A stretch of DNA of 23,468 nucleotides from Alphaproteobacteria bacterium UBA1254 (GTDB lineage: Bacteria; Pseudomonadota; Alphaproteobacteria; RF32; CAG-239). Positions within the stretch are counted from its first letter, which is position 1. Each line of letters opens with the position of its first letter. Of this stretch, positions 1 to 7,565 are shown in pieces. Made by a program: the position numbers and the translations under genes. Below the pieces are notes generated by a model. That model made no database searches. It was not told where the DNA came from and worked only from the letters and a program-made list of their open reading frames with translations. The stretch is taken from NCBI GenBank assembly GCA_002308495.1, contig DBVW01000015.1:1-23468 (forward strand). Reading direction: 5' to 3'.

Positions 1-429
1 ACAATGTATGGCACACAAGACAACTACAATGGTTTAAACCCAGGTCAAGCCATTAAATTAGGTATTATTCCGGCTGCTATGAGAAACGGTGCGTCTGCAT
101 TGGTTAACCCGTTCAAAGGCGTTGTTAACATTGCAACAACAACTTCAAAGACAGGTGCTCCTACTGACACGGCATTTGTTGTAACATACAGCGGTCTTCC
201 TTCAGAAGCTTGCATTGCTTTAGCTACAGCTGACTGGGGTTCTGGTGCTGGTTCCGGCTTCATCGGTGTTGACGCTGCTGCTTCAGGTGATGCTGATGCT
301 TCTGGAGCTCAAGTCGGTGGTTCATTTGGTACTCCGGCTCGTAGTGAAGGTCAACCTTATAGTGTTGCCAACGCTATTAACGATTGCGGTGATGCCAACA
401 CATCTTCTGTTTCTTTGAAGTTCTACTAA
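1..429 (+). CDS. Type IV major pilin, PilS-like, 5'-truncated
   Basis: This is the C-terminal part of a secreted pilin subunit; the reading frame is open from base 1, so the prepilin leader and hydrophobic N-terminal helix lie outside the window. What remains (about 142 residues) resembles the globular domain of PilS-type (type IVb) major pilins: an NPGQAIKLGIIPAAM segment matching the family's '..a...G.iP..m' stretch, a beta-rich core with a TYSGLPSEAC segment, and a second cysteine near the C-terminus (NDCGD). The two cysteines could form the disulfide of the pilin D-region. A Gly/Ala/Ser/Asp-rich loop lies between them, and the protein ends in LKFY. Pilins polymerise into surface filaments for adhesion, motility or DNA transfer. 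A strong terminator follows directly, so it is the last gene of its transcript. The family call rests on motif resemblance; the assembly genes are not in the window. Confidence 0.7.
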   Translation, partial: TMYGTQDNYNGLNPGQAIKLGIIPAAMRNGASALVNPFKGVVNIATTTSKTGAPTDTAFVVTYSGLPSEACIALATADWGSGAGSGFIGVDAAASGDADASGAQVGGSFGTPARSEGQPYSVANAINDCGDANTSSVSLKFY

Positions 430-456
430 TCTGAACAGAAAACTACTTGAATTAAA

Positions 457-488
457 AAGAACGCCTCTTGACTTAAGAGGCGCTCTTT
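457..488. terminator. Bidirectional Rho-independent terminator
   Basis: A perfect 8-bp stem (462-469 with 475-482, loop 470-474) carries an A-rich left flank and a T-rich right flank. It can therefore end the pilin transcript on the plus strand and the convergent lipoprotein transcript on the minus strand. With one mismatch the stem extends to about 457-488. Confidence 0.85.
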
Positions 489-890
489 TTATAAACAGGC
501 ATCGCCATTCCATTGATATGATGTGATGATATTGTTTGTTACCCAAAACGAAGTTTGGCACACACCCTCAAAAGATTGATCTTGAACCTGATCATATCCG
601 CTCATGGCATACTCACCGAAAAATGGCGTATATAGCATATCATCGGCGTCCCACATCGGCATATTATAAAAATATTCGGTCGGAACAAAAATATTCCGAT
701 ATCGGATATATGTCAAAACTTTTTGATTATCGGTCATAACCCGTTGAAGAGTAGGTTTGCCCCATGCAGAAATCAATGAATTTTCAGATTGTCCGACCCA
801 GTTTTGAAGACGCGCATCATAACTCGCACTGTTAAACACACAAGCAAACAACAAAAAAACAACAATCAACAAAAACACTATTCTCTTCAT
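489..890 (-). CDS. Small putative lipoprotein, unknown function
   Basis: A protein of 133 residues. The ATG at 890 is chosen over the upstream ATG at 938 because AAAGGAG sits 6-7 bases before it and because a signal peptide then begins at residue 1 (MKR, hydrophobic stretch, LLFAC lipobox). It is predicted to be lipidated on that cysteine and exported. The mature part begins YDARLQNWVGQSENSLISAWGKP, split here as YDARLQNWVG then QSENSLISAWGKP; a W(V/I)G...LI..WG.P pattern recurs in small uncharacterised proteobacterial lipoproteins. The rest is rich in Tyr, Trp and Phe, with one further pair of cysteines (EGVC and GDAC). It lies 61 bp downstream of mrdB in the same direction, so it may be transcribed with the elongasome operon. 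Its stop lies just before the shared terminator. No function is assigned. Confidence 0.7.
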   Translation of the reverse strand: MKRIVFLLIVVFLLFACVFNSASYDARLQNWVGQSENSLISAWGKPTLQRVMTDNQKVLTYIRYRNIFVPTEYFYNMPMWDADDMLYTPFFGEYAMSGYDQVQDQSFEGVCQTSFWVTNNIITSYQWNGDACL

Positions 891-951
891 CTTTTTCTCC
901 TTTGAAAAAGAAAATAGCAAAGAAAAATCTGTTTTCAATCAAACAAAAAGT

Positions 952-2094
952 CTAATCATCTTTAAACGACTGGCGACCCAAATTAACATTTCGGTTAATA
1001 TCCATACATAAAATAATACCGAAACTTGCCATTACCGAAAGCATAACCGTTCCGCCGTATGAAATTAAAGGAAGCGGTATGCCGACAACAGGCAAAAGTC
1101 CTAAAACCATCGCAATATTAATGAAAACATACATAAAATAGTTTGTATTTAAGCCGATAACAACTAATTTTCCGTAATAACTCGTAATGCGGTAAGCAAA
1201 CAAAAATCCATAAACAATAAGAATTAAATTAAGCAAGATCACAATTAAACCGCCAACAAGCCCGAATTCTTCCGAAAGCATCGTAAAAATAAAATCTGTA
1301 TGTTTTTCGGGCAAAAAGTTTAAATGACTTTGTGTCCCGTTCAAAAAGCCCTTACCGAAAACACCTCCTGACCCGAGCGCAATTTTAGACTGAATAATAT
1401 GATAACCGCTTCCTAAAGGATCTCTTTCCGGATTTAAAAACGTTAAAACCCTGTTTTTTTGATAATCATGTAAAAAGTGCCACGCAATCGGTGCAAGAAC
1501 AAGAGCTCCTCCGCCCAAAGCATAAAATTTCCACATCTGAACGCCGACACAAAAGAAAATAACCATTGTTGTAAACAACAGCATTAAAGCTGTTCCCAAA
1601 TCAGGCTGCAAAATAATAAGCGCTGCCGGAAAAAAAGCCATTAAAACAGGCGCAACAAGTCCCCGCACACTTTCAATCTGTCCGAGTGTAGAACTATGAA
1701 AATACTTCGCTAAAAACAAAACCATACTGATTTTCATCAACTCGGAAGGCTGCAATTTAAACAGTTTCAAATCAATCCACCTTTGAGCCCCCATACCGAT
1801 ATGTCCGAAAACTTCAACACCGATTAACAGCAAAAGAACAAAAAAGTAGGCTAAATACGAATACTTTAAATAAACACGAACATCAATGAGCGCCAATGCA
1901 ATCATCAAAAAGAACGAAACAACAAAACGAATGAGCTGATTTTTAGCCCACGGCGTCATCGCTCCGCCTGCCGCCGAATAAAGCGTAAATAAGCCTATGA
2001 CGGTTAAGAGCAGAATACAAAGAATATATCCCCAGTTTAAACCAAAAAACTTTTCCTTAATTGAAAGCGTACGATTAAATCCGGATTCATACAT
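952..2094 (-). CDS. mrdB: RodA, SEDS peptidoglycan glycosyltransferase of the elongasome
   Basis: RodA polymerises lipid II into glycan strands for lateral wall growth in complex with PBP2. The 380-residue protein has about ten hydrophobic segments and the SEDS signatures: QPSELMKI, QPDLGTAL, the EKHTDFIFTMLSEEFG loop and the C-terminal GIPLPLISYGGT. Length is normal for the family. The ATG at 2094 has an AGGAGAT ribosome binding site overlapping the end of mrdA, whose TAG is only 12 bases upstream, so the two genes are translationally close and surely co-transcribed. It is the last of five cell-wall genes. FtsW is the main alternative among SEDS proteins, but the mre/mrd context favours RodA. 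Confidence 0.96.
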   Translation of the reverse strand: MYESGFNRTLSIKEKFFGLNWGYILCILLLTVIGLFTLYSAAGGAMTPWAKNQLIRFVVSFFLMIALALIDVRVYLKYSYLAYFFVLLLLIGVEVFGHIGMGAQRWIDLKLFKLQPSELMKISMVLFLAKYFHSSTLGQIESVRGLVAPVLMAFFPAALIILQPDLGTALMLLFTTMVIFFCVGVQMWKFYALGGGALVLAPIAWHFLHDYQKNRVLTFLNPERDPLGSGYHIIQSKIALGSGGVFGKGFLNGTQSHLNFLPEKHTDFIFTMLSEEFGLVGGLIVILLNLILIVYGFLFAYRITSYYGKLVVIGLNTNYFMYVFINIAMVLGLLPVVGIPLPLISYGGTVMLSVMASFGIILCMDINRNVNLGRQSFKDD

Positions 2095-2106
2095 ATCTTT
2101 TATCTC

Positions 2107-3912
2107 CTATATTCCAAGCTCAATCGCTTTTTGCAAAATTTTCGAAGCAATCGGTGCTGCCACACCGGAACCCGAAGATCCATGTTCTACAACAACAGCA
2201 ACGGCATATTTCGGATTATCATGTGGTGCATAACCGATAAATAATGCATGATTACGTAACTTCCATTCTAAATCTTCATCTTTAATAATACCGGATTGCC
2301 GCTCTCTCATACTGATACGCCGGACTTGTGTCGTTCCTGTTTTGCCACCCATTTTGGCCCCGTTAAGATTAAAATAAGCTCGTCTTGCCGTGCCGCCTTC
2401 TCCGTTGACAACCTCATACATCCCTTTTTTTACAATCTCAATATTCTTATCCGAAATGGCAAGTTTTTTAATTTTGGCTTTTTCTTTAAGCGATAATTTT
2501 GTAAACTGAGGCGTTACGGCATAACCCCCGTTAACAACTCTGGCAAGCATGGTTGCAAGCTGCAAGGGTGTTACCAAAACATAACCCTGACCAATGCCCG
2601 CAATAACCGTTTCTCCCTGTTGCCATTTTGATTTTAAATGTTTTTCTTTCCATTCCTTATCCGGCACAATACCCTTTTGCATATTATCGAACCCTAAGTT
2701 AAAATCACTGCCGAGTCCCAACATACGCGCCATTTGTGCAATTTTATTAATACCTAATTTTAATGCCACCTCATAAAAGAAAATATCACAAGAATTTTTA
2801 AGCGCTCCGACCACATTTAACGGCCCGTGTCCGGAATGTTTCCAACAGTGAAACTTATGATCACCTAAAGCCATAACGCCCGAACAACCGAACTTTGTAT
2901 TTTCATCAATCACTCCTTCTTCCAAAGCCGCCAACGCTACCACAACCTTAAATGTTGAACCGGGAGAATAATGCTCTGAGACAACCTTATTTGTTAAAGG
3001 ATGGCGCTCATTGTTCAACAAATCTTGCCAATCTTTAACAGAAATTCCGGTCGTAAATAAATTCGGATCAAACGAAGGAACCGAAACAAATGCCAAAATT
3101 TCTCCGCTGTGAACATCTAAAACAACAGCAGCTCCGCTCTGATCTCCAAATGCATCTTGAGCAACCTTTTGAAGTCTTGCATCAATTGTCAGATGCAACG
3201 TTTTACCCTCTTTGCCGTTTTCACGCTCAATTTCCTTCATCACTCTGCCATAAGCGTTCACTTCCAACTTTAAGTTGCCGCTTTGACCTCTTAAATCTTT
3301 TTCCCATAATTTCTCAAGACCCGTTTTTCCAATTTTAAAACCCGGAACCGACAGCAAAGGATCGTCATTCATCTCAGCCTGATTAACAGCGCCGACATAT
3401 CCCAAAAAATGCGCCGTATAAACACCTAAAGGATAAAGTCTGTTTAAGCCCTCATCAATAATAATGCCGGGCAAATCCGGTGCATACAATTGTAATAAAG
3501 ATACCTCATCCCAAGACAAATTTTCTTTTATTTTAACCGGAACAAAACGTCTGTTATTTTTAATTTCACGTCTGATTTTTGCTTCTTCTCTTTCATCAAG
3601 AGGAATAAGTTTTTTAAAACTTTCAAGCGTTTGATCAATGTTCGGCGTCTGTTCCGCAATAATTAAAGCCTGAAAGTTTTGATCATTCATTGCAAGCAAT
3701 TCGCCGTTTCGATCATAGATACGTCCGCGGGGCGGAATAAGCACGCGCGTCGAAATTCTGTTCTCATCGGAAAGTGTTTTGTATTTTTCACCCTCCACAA
3801 CCTGCAAATAATAAAGACGAAACACAAGCCCCAACAGCAAAACAACGCTTACAACCGCAAAAATAAAAGTGCGTTGCAATAAAATTTTACCCTTATCGTT
3901 ATCCCTATTCAT
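2107..3912 (-). CDS. mrdA: Penicillin-binding protein 2, elongasome transpeptidase
   Basis: A class B PBP of 601 residues that cross-links peptidoglycan during cell elongation, partner of RodA. It has a short cytoplasmic N-terminus, one membrane anchor (about residues 13-33), a PBP dimerisation domain beginning near RVLIPPRGRIYDRNG, and the transpeptidase domain. Catalytic motifs are visible: SPGSTFK with Ser319 and Lys322, an SxN-like NSCD motif, and GKTGTT with Lys524. I prefer the ATG at 3912 to the TTG at 3915, because a GAGG element lies six bases upstream. This start overlaps the mreD stop by 8 bp, indicating translational coupling. Beta-lactams that favour PBP2 would be expected to target it (family knowledge). 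Confidence 0.96.
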   Translation of the reverse strand: MNRDNDKGKILLQRTFIFAVVSVVLLLGLVFRLYYLQVVEGEKYKTLSDENRISTRVLIPPRGRIYDRNGELLAMNDQNFQALIIAEQTPNIDQTLESFKKLIPLDEREEAKIRREIKNNRRFVPVKIKENLSWDEVSLLQLYAPDLPGIIIDEGLNRLYPLGVYTAHFLGYVGAVNQAEMNDDPLLSVPGFKIGKTGLEKLWEKDLRGQSGNLKLEVNAYGRVMKEIERENGKEGKTLHLTIDARLQKVAQDAFGDQSGAAVVLDVHSGEILAFVSVPSFDPNLFTTGISVKDWQDLLNNERHPLTNKVVSEHYSPGSTFKVVVALAALEEGVIDENTKFGCSGVMALGDHKFHCWKHSGHGPLNVVGALKNSCDIFFYEVALKLGINKIAQMARMLGLGSDFNLGFDNMQKGIVPDKEWKEKHLKSKWQQGETVIAGIGQGYVLVTPLQLATMLARVVNGGYAVTPQFTKLSLKEKAKIKKLAISDKNIEIVKKGMYEVVNGEGGTARRAYFNLNGAKMGGKTGTTQVRRISMRERQSGIIKDEDLEWKLRNHALFIGYAPHDNPKYAVAVVVEHGSSGSGVAAPIASKILQKAIELGI

Positions 3913-4435
3913 CAATATCCTCGCTTGTTTTCAGATATCTGTTTTGCAAAGCCATATTTAACCTTGCTATCAAAGGATAAATCAAAACTGTTACAAGATA
4001 TGTCGTTAAAATATTAGGCAATGTTAAAAAAACGCGATAATAAACACAAAACAAAATCCATTTAAACAAAAAAGCGGCTAAAGCAATCAGTGCAAAGACA
4101 AGCCAACTGATCATAAACGGTTTTGTATTAACATAGCTTGATATCATCATCGTTAAAAGATACACAAGCATAAAAACACAAATATTCGTCCCGAGAGGCA
4201 CACCGCTTAAACTATCGACAACCAGTCCTAGCAGAAGTGTTGAAACCACCCCAAATAAATCCAATCTGTAAAGCAACCAAAAATAAACGCAGATAAGGGC
4301 CAAATCTGGTCTCAAAAAATGGGACAGGGGCAAATGCGTCGGCACAAAATCAATCAAAACCAAAAAAAGCGTCACAAAAAAAGGAATAAATTTTTTAAGC
4401 TGATTGGCAGCAAGTTCGGCAAAAGATTCTTTCAT
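3905..4435 (-). CDS. mreD: MreD, rod-shape membrane protein
   Basis: A 176-residue, very hydrophobic inner-membrane protein with about five or six predicted membrane segments. The sequence is poorly conserved, as usual for MreD; identification rests on size, hydrophobicity and position between mreC and mrdA. The ATG at 4435 overlaps the mreC stop in a TGATG arrangement; the alternative TTG at 4438 is unlikely. MreD links MreB filaments and MreC to the wall-synthesising RodA-PBP2 complex. Nothing unusual is seen apart from the tight packing. Confidence 0.9.
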   Translation of the reverse strand: MKESFAELAANQLKKFIPFFVTLFLVLIDFVPTHLPLSHFLRPDLALICVYFWLLYRLDLFGVVSTLLLGLVVDSLSGVPLGTNICVFMLVYLLTMMISSYVNTKPFMISWLVFALIALAAFLFKWILFCVYYRVFLTLPNILTTYLVTVLIYPLIARLNMALQNRYLKTSEDIDE

Positions 4436-5292
4436 CAATCGCCGCCTTTTTCAAAAATATCATCATAAGCCCCATAGTTAACGATTTTAACATATTCAAT
4501 CGTTTCAATAGGTTCTAAAGGCGTAATTTCAATTGATGAAGGCGAAACCGCAGACACATAACCGACAGCTAACCCGCTCGGAAACAGCCCCCCGACACCT
4601 GATGTTAAAATTTTATCACCGATAACAATATCTGCCTTCGGTGCCGTATAAAGCAAATTCAAAACAGCGGTATTATTACCGGATAAGATGCCCTTTGCCC
4701 TTGTCCGTTCAATAATAACCGGAATTTTGGAATTAATATCGCTGATGAGCAACACACGTGCATACGCCCCGTGAATAGCATCAATCCGACCGACGACACC
4801 CTGCTTATGAAGCACGACCTGCCCCTTCTTAACAGACATTGCAGATCCGATATAAACAATCAAAGAATGAACAAAACCATCGCCCTCGGAAGCAACCACT
4901 TTTGCCGTAACAAAATCGGCTTCTGCCGGCGGTGTATAATAAAGCATCTGAGATAAAAGCTCATTTTCGCTTTTAAGCGCTTGAAGCTTTTGTTCCAAAT
5001 CATCACGCTGATCTTTGGCATATCTTAAAACTTTATTATCAGCATAAACTCTGGCGACATCTCTTATCTTTTCATACACATAATAAAGTCCGTCTGCCGG
5101 CAATTGTATAATACGAATAACCGGATTTAAAACGCGAGAAACAATATCTTCCGTTTTATTTAAATGTGCGTTATCCGCCTTGCTTAAAATAACTAAGCCG
5201 AAAGCGGATATCACAACAAGCGTTACAAGAAGTTTACGTAAAAAAATTCGAAACTGACTCAAACGTATAAATAACACGCGGCGACGTTTCAT
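4435..5292 (-). CDS. mreC: MreC, rod-shape periplasmic scaffold
   Basis: A bitopic protein of 285 residues: a basic cytoplasmic N-terminus (MKRRR), one membrane helix at about residues 20-40, a coiled-coil stretch around 85-115 (YAKDQRDDLEQKLQALKSENELL) and two beta-barrel-like domains ending near VKIVNYG. MreC binds and activates PBP2 and organises the elongasome in the periplasm. The ATG at 5292 has an AAGGAAT ribosome binding site about nine bases upstream. It follows mreB after 36 bp and overlaps mreD by one base. Length is typical of the family. Confidence 0.95.
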   Translation of the reverse strand: MKRRRVLFIRLSQFRIFLRKLLVTLVVISAFGLVILSKADNAHLNKTEDIVSRVLNPVIRIIQLPADGLYYVYEKIRDVARVYADNKVLRYAKDQRDDLEQKLQALKSENELLSQMLYYTPPAEADFVTAKVVASEGDGFVHSLIVYIGSAMSVKKGQVVLHKQGVVGRIDAIHGAYARVLLISDINSKIPVIIERTRAKGILSGNNTAVLNLLYTAPKADIVIGDKILTSGVGGLFPSGLAVGYVSAVSPSSIEITPLEPIETIEYVKIVNYGAYDDIFEKGGD

Positions 5293-5328
5293 TTTGATCT
5301 AATTCCTTTCTGATCTCCGCGATAAATT

Positions 5329-6369
5329 TTAATACATTGATGAAAGCACACCCTTGAATTTCTGAATATCATCCAAAGCAATACCTGTTCCTTTGGCCAC
5401 ACAAGCCAACGGCTCTTCGGCAACCGAAACAGGAAGCCCCGTTGCATCACGCAAAACCTGATCCAAGTTTTTCAAAAGCGCACCGCCGCCGGTTAATACA
5501 ATACCCTTGTCAACAATATCAGCTGCCAACTCGGGAGCCGTATTTTCAAGAGCAACTTTAACAGAGTCGACAATCTGAGAAACAGGCTCGGACAAGGCCT
5601 CGGCAATTTGACGTTCAGAAACCGTAATTTCCTTCGGAATACCGTTCAACAAATCACGCCCTTTAATTTCCATCGTCTCGCCCTCGCCTTTAAGCGGCGG
5701 ACAAGCACAGCCGATCTGTTTCTTAATACGCTCTGCGCTGCTCTCACCGACCAAAAGGTTCATATTGCGTCTGATATAAGAAACAATAGCGCTATCCATC
5801 TTATCGCCGCCAACACGAACGGATTTGGCATAAACGATACCGCCAAGAGACAATACGGCAACTTCAGTCGTACCGCCGCCGATATCAACAACCATAGAAC
5901 CCGTCGGTTCCGTGACCGGCAAACCCGCACCGATTGCCGCAGCCATCGGCTCAGGAATAAGCCAAACCTTGCGTGCACCGGCTGCTTCCGCCGATTCTTG
6001 AATGGCTCTTTGCTCAACAGCCGTCGAACCCGAAGGAACACAAATAATAATCAACGGTGTCGCAAAAGTGTGTCTGTTATGAATCTTGCGAATGAAATAT
6101 TTAATCATTTCTTCCGCAATCTCAAAATCAGCAATCACACCGTCTTTGAGCGGACGAATAGCCTGAATGTTTCCAGGCGTTTTACCAAGCATTTGTTTGG
6201 CATCATTACCGACAGCCAACACCTGTTTTTTACCGCCCTCTTGTTGAATAGCAACAACAGACGGCTCATTTAACGCAATTCCTCTTCCACGAACATAGAC
6301 AAGCGTATTTGCAGTCCCTAAATCAATGGCCATATCGGCAGAAAAAAGTCCCATCAGTTTTGACAGCAT
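5329..6369 (-). CDS. mreB: MreB, bacterial actin homologue
   Basis: The cytoplasmic actin-like ATPase that forms membrane-bound filaments guiding lateral wall synthesis. Its 346 residues contain the phosphate-1 motif DLGTANTLVY near the N-terminus, VDIGGGTTEVA (phosphate 2), and GIVLTGGGALL (adenosine site); the sequence is nearly full consensus. The start at ATG 6369 is preceded by GGAG nine bases upstream. It is the first gene of the minus-strand operon mreB-mreC-mreD-mrdA-mrdB, so the operon promoter should lie in the 6370-6560 region. Long open frames on the other strand of this gene are shadows caused by codon bias. Confidence 0.98.
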   Translation of the reverse strand: MLSKLMGLFSADMAIDLGTANTLVYVRGRGIALNEPSVVAIQQEGGKKQVLAVGNDAKQMLGKTPGNIQAIRPLKDGVIADFEIAEEMIKYFIRKIHNRHTFATPLIIICVPSGSTAVEQRAIQESAEAAGARKVWLIPEPMAAAIGAGLPVTEPTGSMVVDIGGGTTEVAVLSLGGIVYAKSVRVGGDKMDSAIVSYIRRNMNLLVGESSAERIKKQIGCACPPLKGEGETMEIKGRDLLNGIPKEITVSERQIAEALSEPVSQIVDSVKVALENTAPELAADIVDKGIVLTGGGALLKNLDQVLRDATGLPVSVAEEPLACVAKGTGIALDDIQKFKGVLSSMY

Positions 6370-6440
6370 GTATTTAACTCCATTTTATTCAATTAACTTT
6401 TCTTCTTTTTTAGGGCATTTAGGGCACTGATGCAATAAAT

Positions 6441-6469
6441 TTTTTAAGCTTTACCTCTGTAATTCACAA
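6441..6469 (-). promoter_or_regulatory. Possible promoter of the mreB operon
   Basis: On the minus strand TTGTGA (6464-6469) is followed after 17 bases by TAAAAA (6441-6446). The -10 match is weak, so this is only the best candidate seen upstream of mreB. Confidence 0.3.
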
Positions 6470-6563
6470 CTTTTTTAATAACCGCTTAAACAAAAAACGT
6501 CTTTAAAGGTTAAAAATATAAAAAAATAACGAAAAATCAATCATATATGACGTTCGATTTTTA

Positions 6564-6592
6564 TTGCCCAAACCCCAAAAATGTGGTATAAT
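6564..6592 (+). promoter_or_regulatory. Sigma-70-type promoter with extended -10
   Basis: TTGCCC at 6564-6569, a 17-base spacer, and a perfect TATAAT at 6587-6592 preceded by TGG, an extended -10. Transcription would start at about 6598-6600, exactly where the 20-bp helix of the next feature begins. It would drive that RNA element and, by read-through, the lipoprotein gene at 6715. Confidence 0.65.
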
Positions 6593-6600
6593 AAAATCCT

Positions 6601-6680
6601 AAAACAAATTATTATGGAAGTATAATGTCTATTATACGTTTGAGGGCTTTGGGGTCTTCTTTTTCATGATAATTTGTTTT
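6601..6680 (+). ncRNA. Candidate structured RNA or structured 5' leader
   Basis: Bases 6601-6620 pair with 6661-6680 along an uninterrupted 20-bp helix, 17 Watson-Crick pairs and three that are G-U wobbles when the plus strand is transcribed (6613/6668, 6617/6664, 6620/6661). On the minus strand these three would be A-C mismatches, which argues that the plus-strand RNA is the functional molecule. Inside the loop a second perfect inverted repeat, 6620-6626 with 6631-6637, forms a small hairpin. The helix starts at the predicted transcription start. It matches no RNA family I recognise; it could be a small RNA, a leader controlling the gene at 6715, or the end of a decayed mobile element. Confidence 0.4.
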
Positions 6681-6714
6681 TCAATTGATTATTAACAATT
6701 AAAACAATATCACC

Positions 6715-7392
6715 ATGAAAAAAGCCATCATTTGCACCATCGCGCTCATCGCTGCCGTTTCTTGTAGCAACAAGCCTGCAAAAAACACTGAGCCGTTCAC
6801 CTATGAGGAATACGAAGAGATCCTCAAAACAGCCATTGCCAACGGGGCAGAGTCTTTCAAACACGATGGCCGCCGGATGTATATTATTGATCTTCCCACG
6901 CGCCAAAAGGGAAATGAAAGAACTTATGCCGAGTTGATTGCTGTTGAACGTAACGATGAAATCAACTTCGGCGGAGAAACATTCTACAGCAAGGGAAACA
7001 ACAGGAAGTATGACTTCTATGAGCATAGCTCTGTCAAAGAAGTCGACCCTGAAAAGGTGGATCGGCCTGTCTTTATCCAAACAACCTCTTTCACAGAAGA
7101 AGAGATCATGAAAAATCCCACTTGGGTGATGTATCATGCACTTGCTCTCTCAAACGCTGGAACGAGGGATGTAAAGCTCCCTTTACAAAATGGAAAAGGC
7201 ACTGTTTATCTGACTGTCGAGGAAAACGGCACCTACAGGATTTGGTTCCGCGTATTGGAAGAAGTATTGACGAGAAGAATCGAAGTACCATTCGGTGAGA
7301 CAACGTTCACCACCGAGCTGTACGAAACTCATCTTCGCACCATTAATCTTCACGAAGGTGATGCCAGCACGATGTATCTCAATGCCCTCTGA
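6715..7392 (+). CDS. Putative lipoprotein of foreign (Bacteroidetes-like) character, unknown function
   Basis: The protein has 225 residues with an N-terminal signal peptide and lipobox (AAVSC; Cys17 is the probable lipidated residue), followed by an SNKPAKN linker typical of Bacteroidetes surface lipoproteins. The mature part is hydrophilic, with predicted alternating beta strands in its second half, and I recognise no domain. Three things set it apart: it is the only plus-strand gene in a long minus-strand block between essential genes mreB and ftsH; it lacks any Shine-Dalgarno before the ATG, unlike nearly all its neighbours; and it uses more C- and G-ending codons (AAC, ATC, TTC, GGC). 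These suggest acquisition from a Bacteroidetes-like donor, which is inference. It has its own promoter upstream and terminator downstream, so it is a self-contained unit. A chimeric assembly join is an alternative. Confidence 0.65.
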   Translation: MKKAIICTIALIAAVSCSNKPAKNTEPFTYEEYEEILKTAIANGAESFKHDGRRMYIIDLPTRQKGNERTYAELIAVERNDEINFGGETFYSKGNNRKYDFYEHSSVKEVDPEKVDRPVFIQTTSFTEEEIMKNPTWVMYHALALSNAGTRDVKLPLQNGKGTVYLTVEENGTYRIWFRVLEEVLTRRIEVPFGETTFTTELYETHLRTINLHEGDASTMYLNAL

Positions 7393-7399
7393 AACTTTG

Positions 7400-7434
7400 A
7401 CCTGCGCGCCCTCACCGGCACGCAGGTTTTTTTT
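7400..7434 (+). terminator. Rho-independent terminator of the lipoprotein gene
   Basis: ACCTGCG (7400-7406) pairs with CGCAGGT (7421-7427), with a GC-rich loop, followed by an eight-T run reaching 7434. It lies eight bases after the stop codon. On the minus strand no T run follows, so it acts for the plus strand only. Confidence 0.85.
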
Positions 7435-7464
7435 AATAACAACATCAATGGGCTTGGATAATGA

Positions 7465-7537
7465 GGCTAATAATAAGTGCTTTTTTGACGCCGTGTACAA
7501 ATAGCTACACAAGGAGAAAAAGCGCTTGTTAGTAGCC
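7465..7537 (+). repeat. Long inverted repeat, putative RNA hairpin downstream of ftsH
   Basis: Bases 7465-7485 are the reverse complement of 7517-7537 at 18 of 21 positions. Of the three exceptions, one is a mismatch and two become G-U pairs if the plus strand is transcribed. The loop contains a second short pair, GTGTA (7493-7497) with TACAC (7506-7510). A further 8-bp perfect outer pair, 7447-7454 with 7534-7541, competes with the inner stem. The element lies between the lipoprotein terminator and the ftsH stop and is not followed by a T run in either direction, so it is not a simple terminator. Confidence 0.6.
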
Positions 7538-7565
7538 CATTAGACAAGCCCTACCAGACAAGCTC

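Larger units (their letters stand above)
6370..6714. other. Divergent intergenic region between mreB and the lipoprotein gene
   Basis: This 345-bp AT-rich stretch has no convincing gene. It holds the leader of mreB (minus strand, from 6370 outward), a strong plus-strand promoter (6564-6592), and a structured RNA element (6601-6680) starting at the predicted transcription start. A short tandem AGGGCATTT-AGGGCACT lies at 6411-6427. The last 34 bases before the ATG at 6715 contain no Shine-Dalgarno. Confidence 0.7.

Noticed and set aside
5608..6273. A 221-codon open frame on the plus strand
   Set aside because: It is the exact antisense of mreB, its product is an Arg/Asn-rich composition without domains, and it has no ribosome binding site. 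It is a shadow of codon bias.
6572..6655. ACCCCAAA/TTTGGGGT inverted pair as a terminator
   Set aside because: The arms are about 70 bases apart and overlap the promoter spacer; they cannot form a compact hairpin followed by T residues.
6541..6680. Bacteroidetes-type promoter (TAnnTTTG) for the lipoprotein gene
   Set aside because: ATAATTTG at 6669-6676 does not fit the required spacing, and a much better sigma-70 promoter lies at 6564-6592.
6664..7137. A 157-codon minus-strand frame opposite the lipoprotein gene
   Set aside because: The plus-strand frame has a signal peptide with lipobox, a promoter and a terminator; the antisense frame has none of these and ends in no recognisable domain.
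7465..7541. Integron attC site downstream of the single plus-strand gene
   Set aside because: The position and imperfect palindrome are suggestive, but the ends do not fit RYYYAAC and GTTRRRY (GGCTAAT and GTTAGTA), and no integrase or further cassettes are present.
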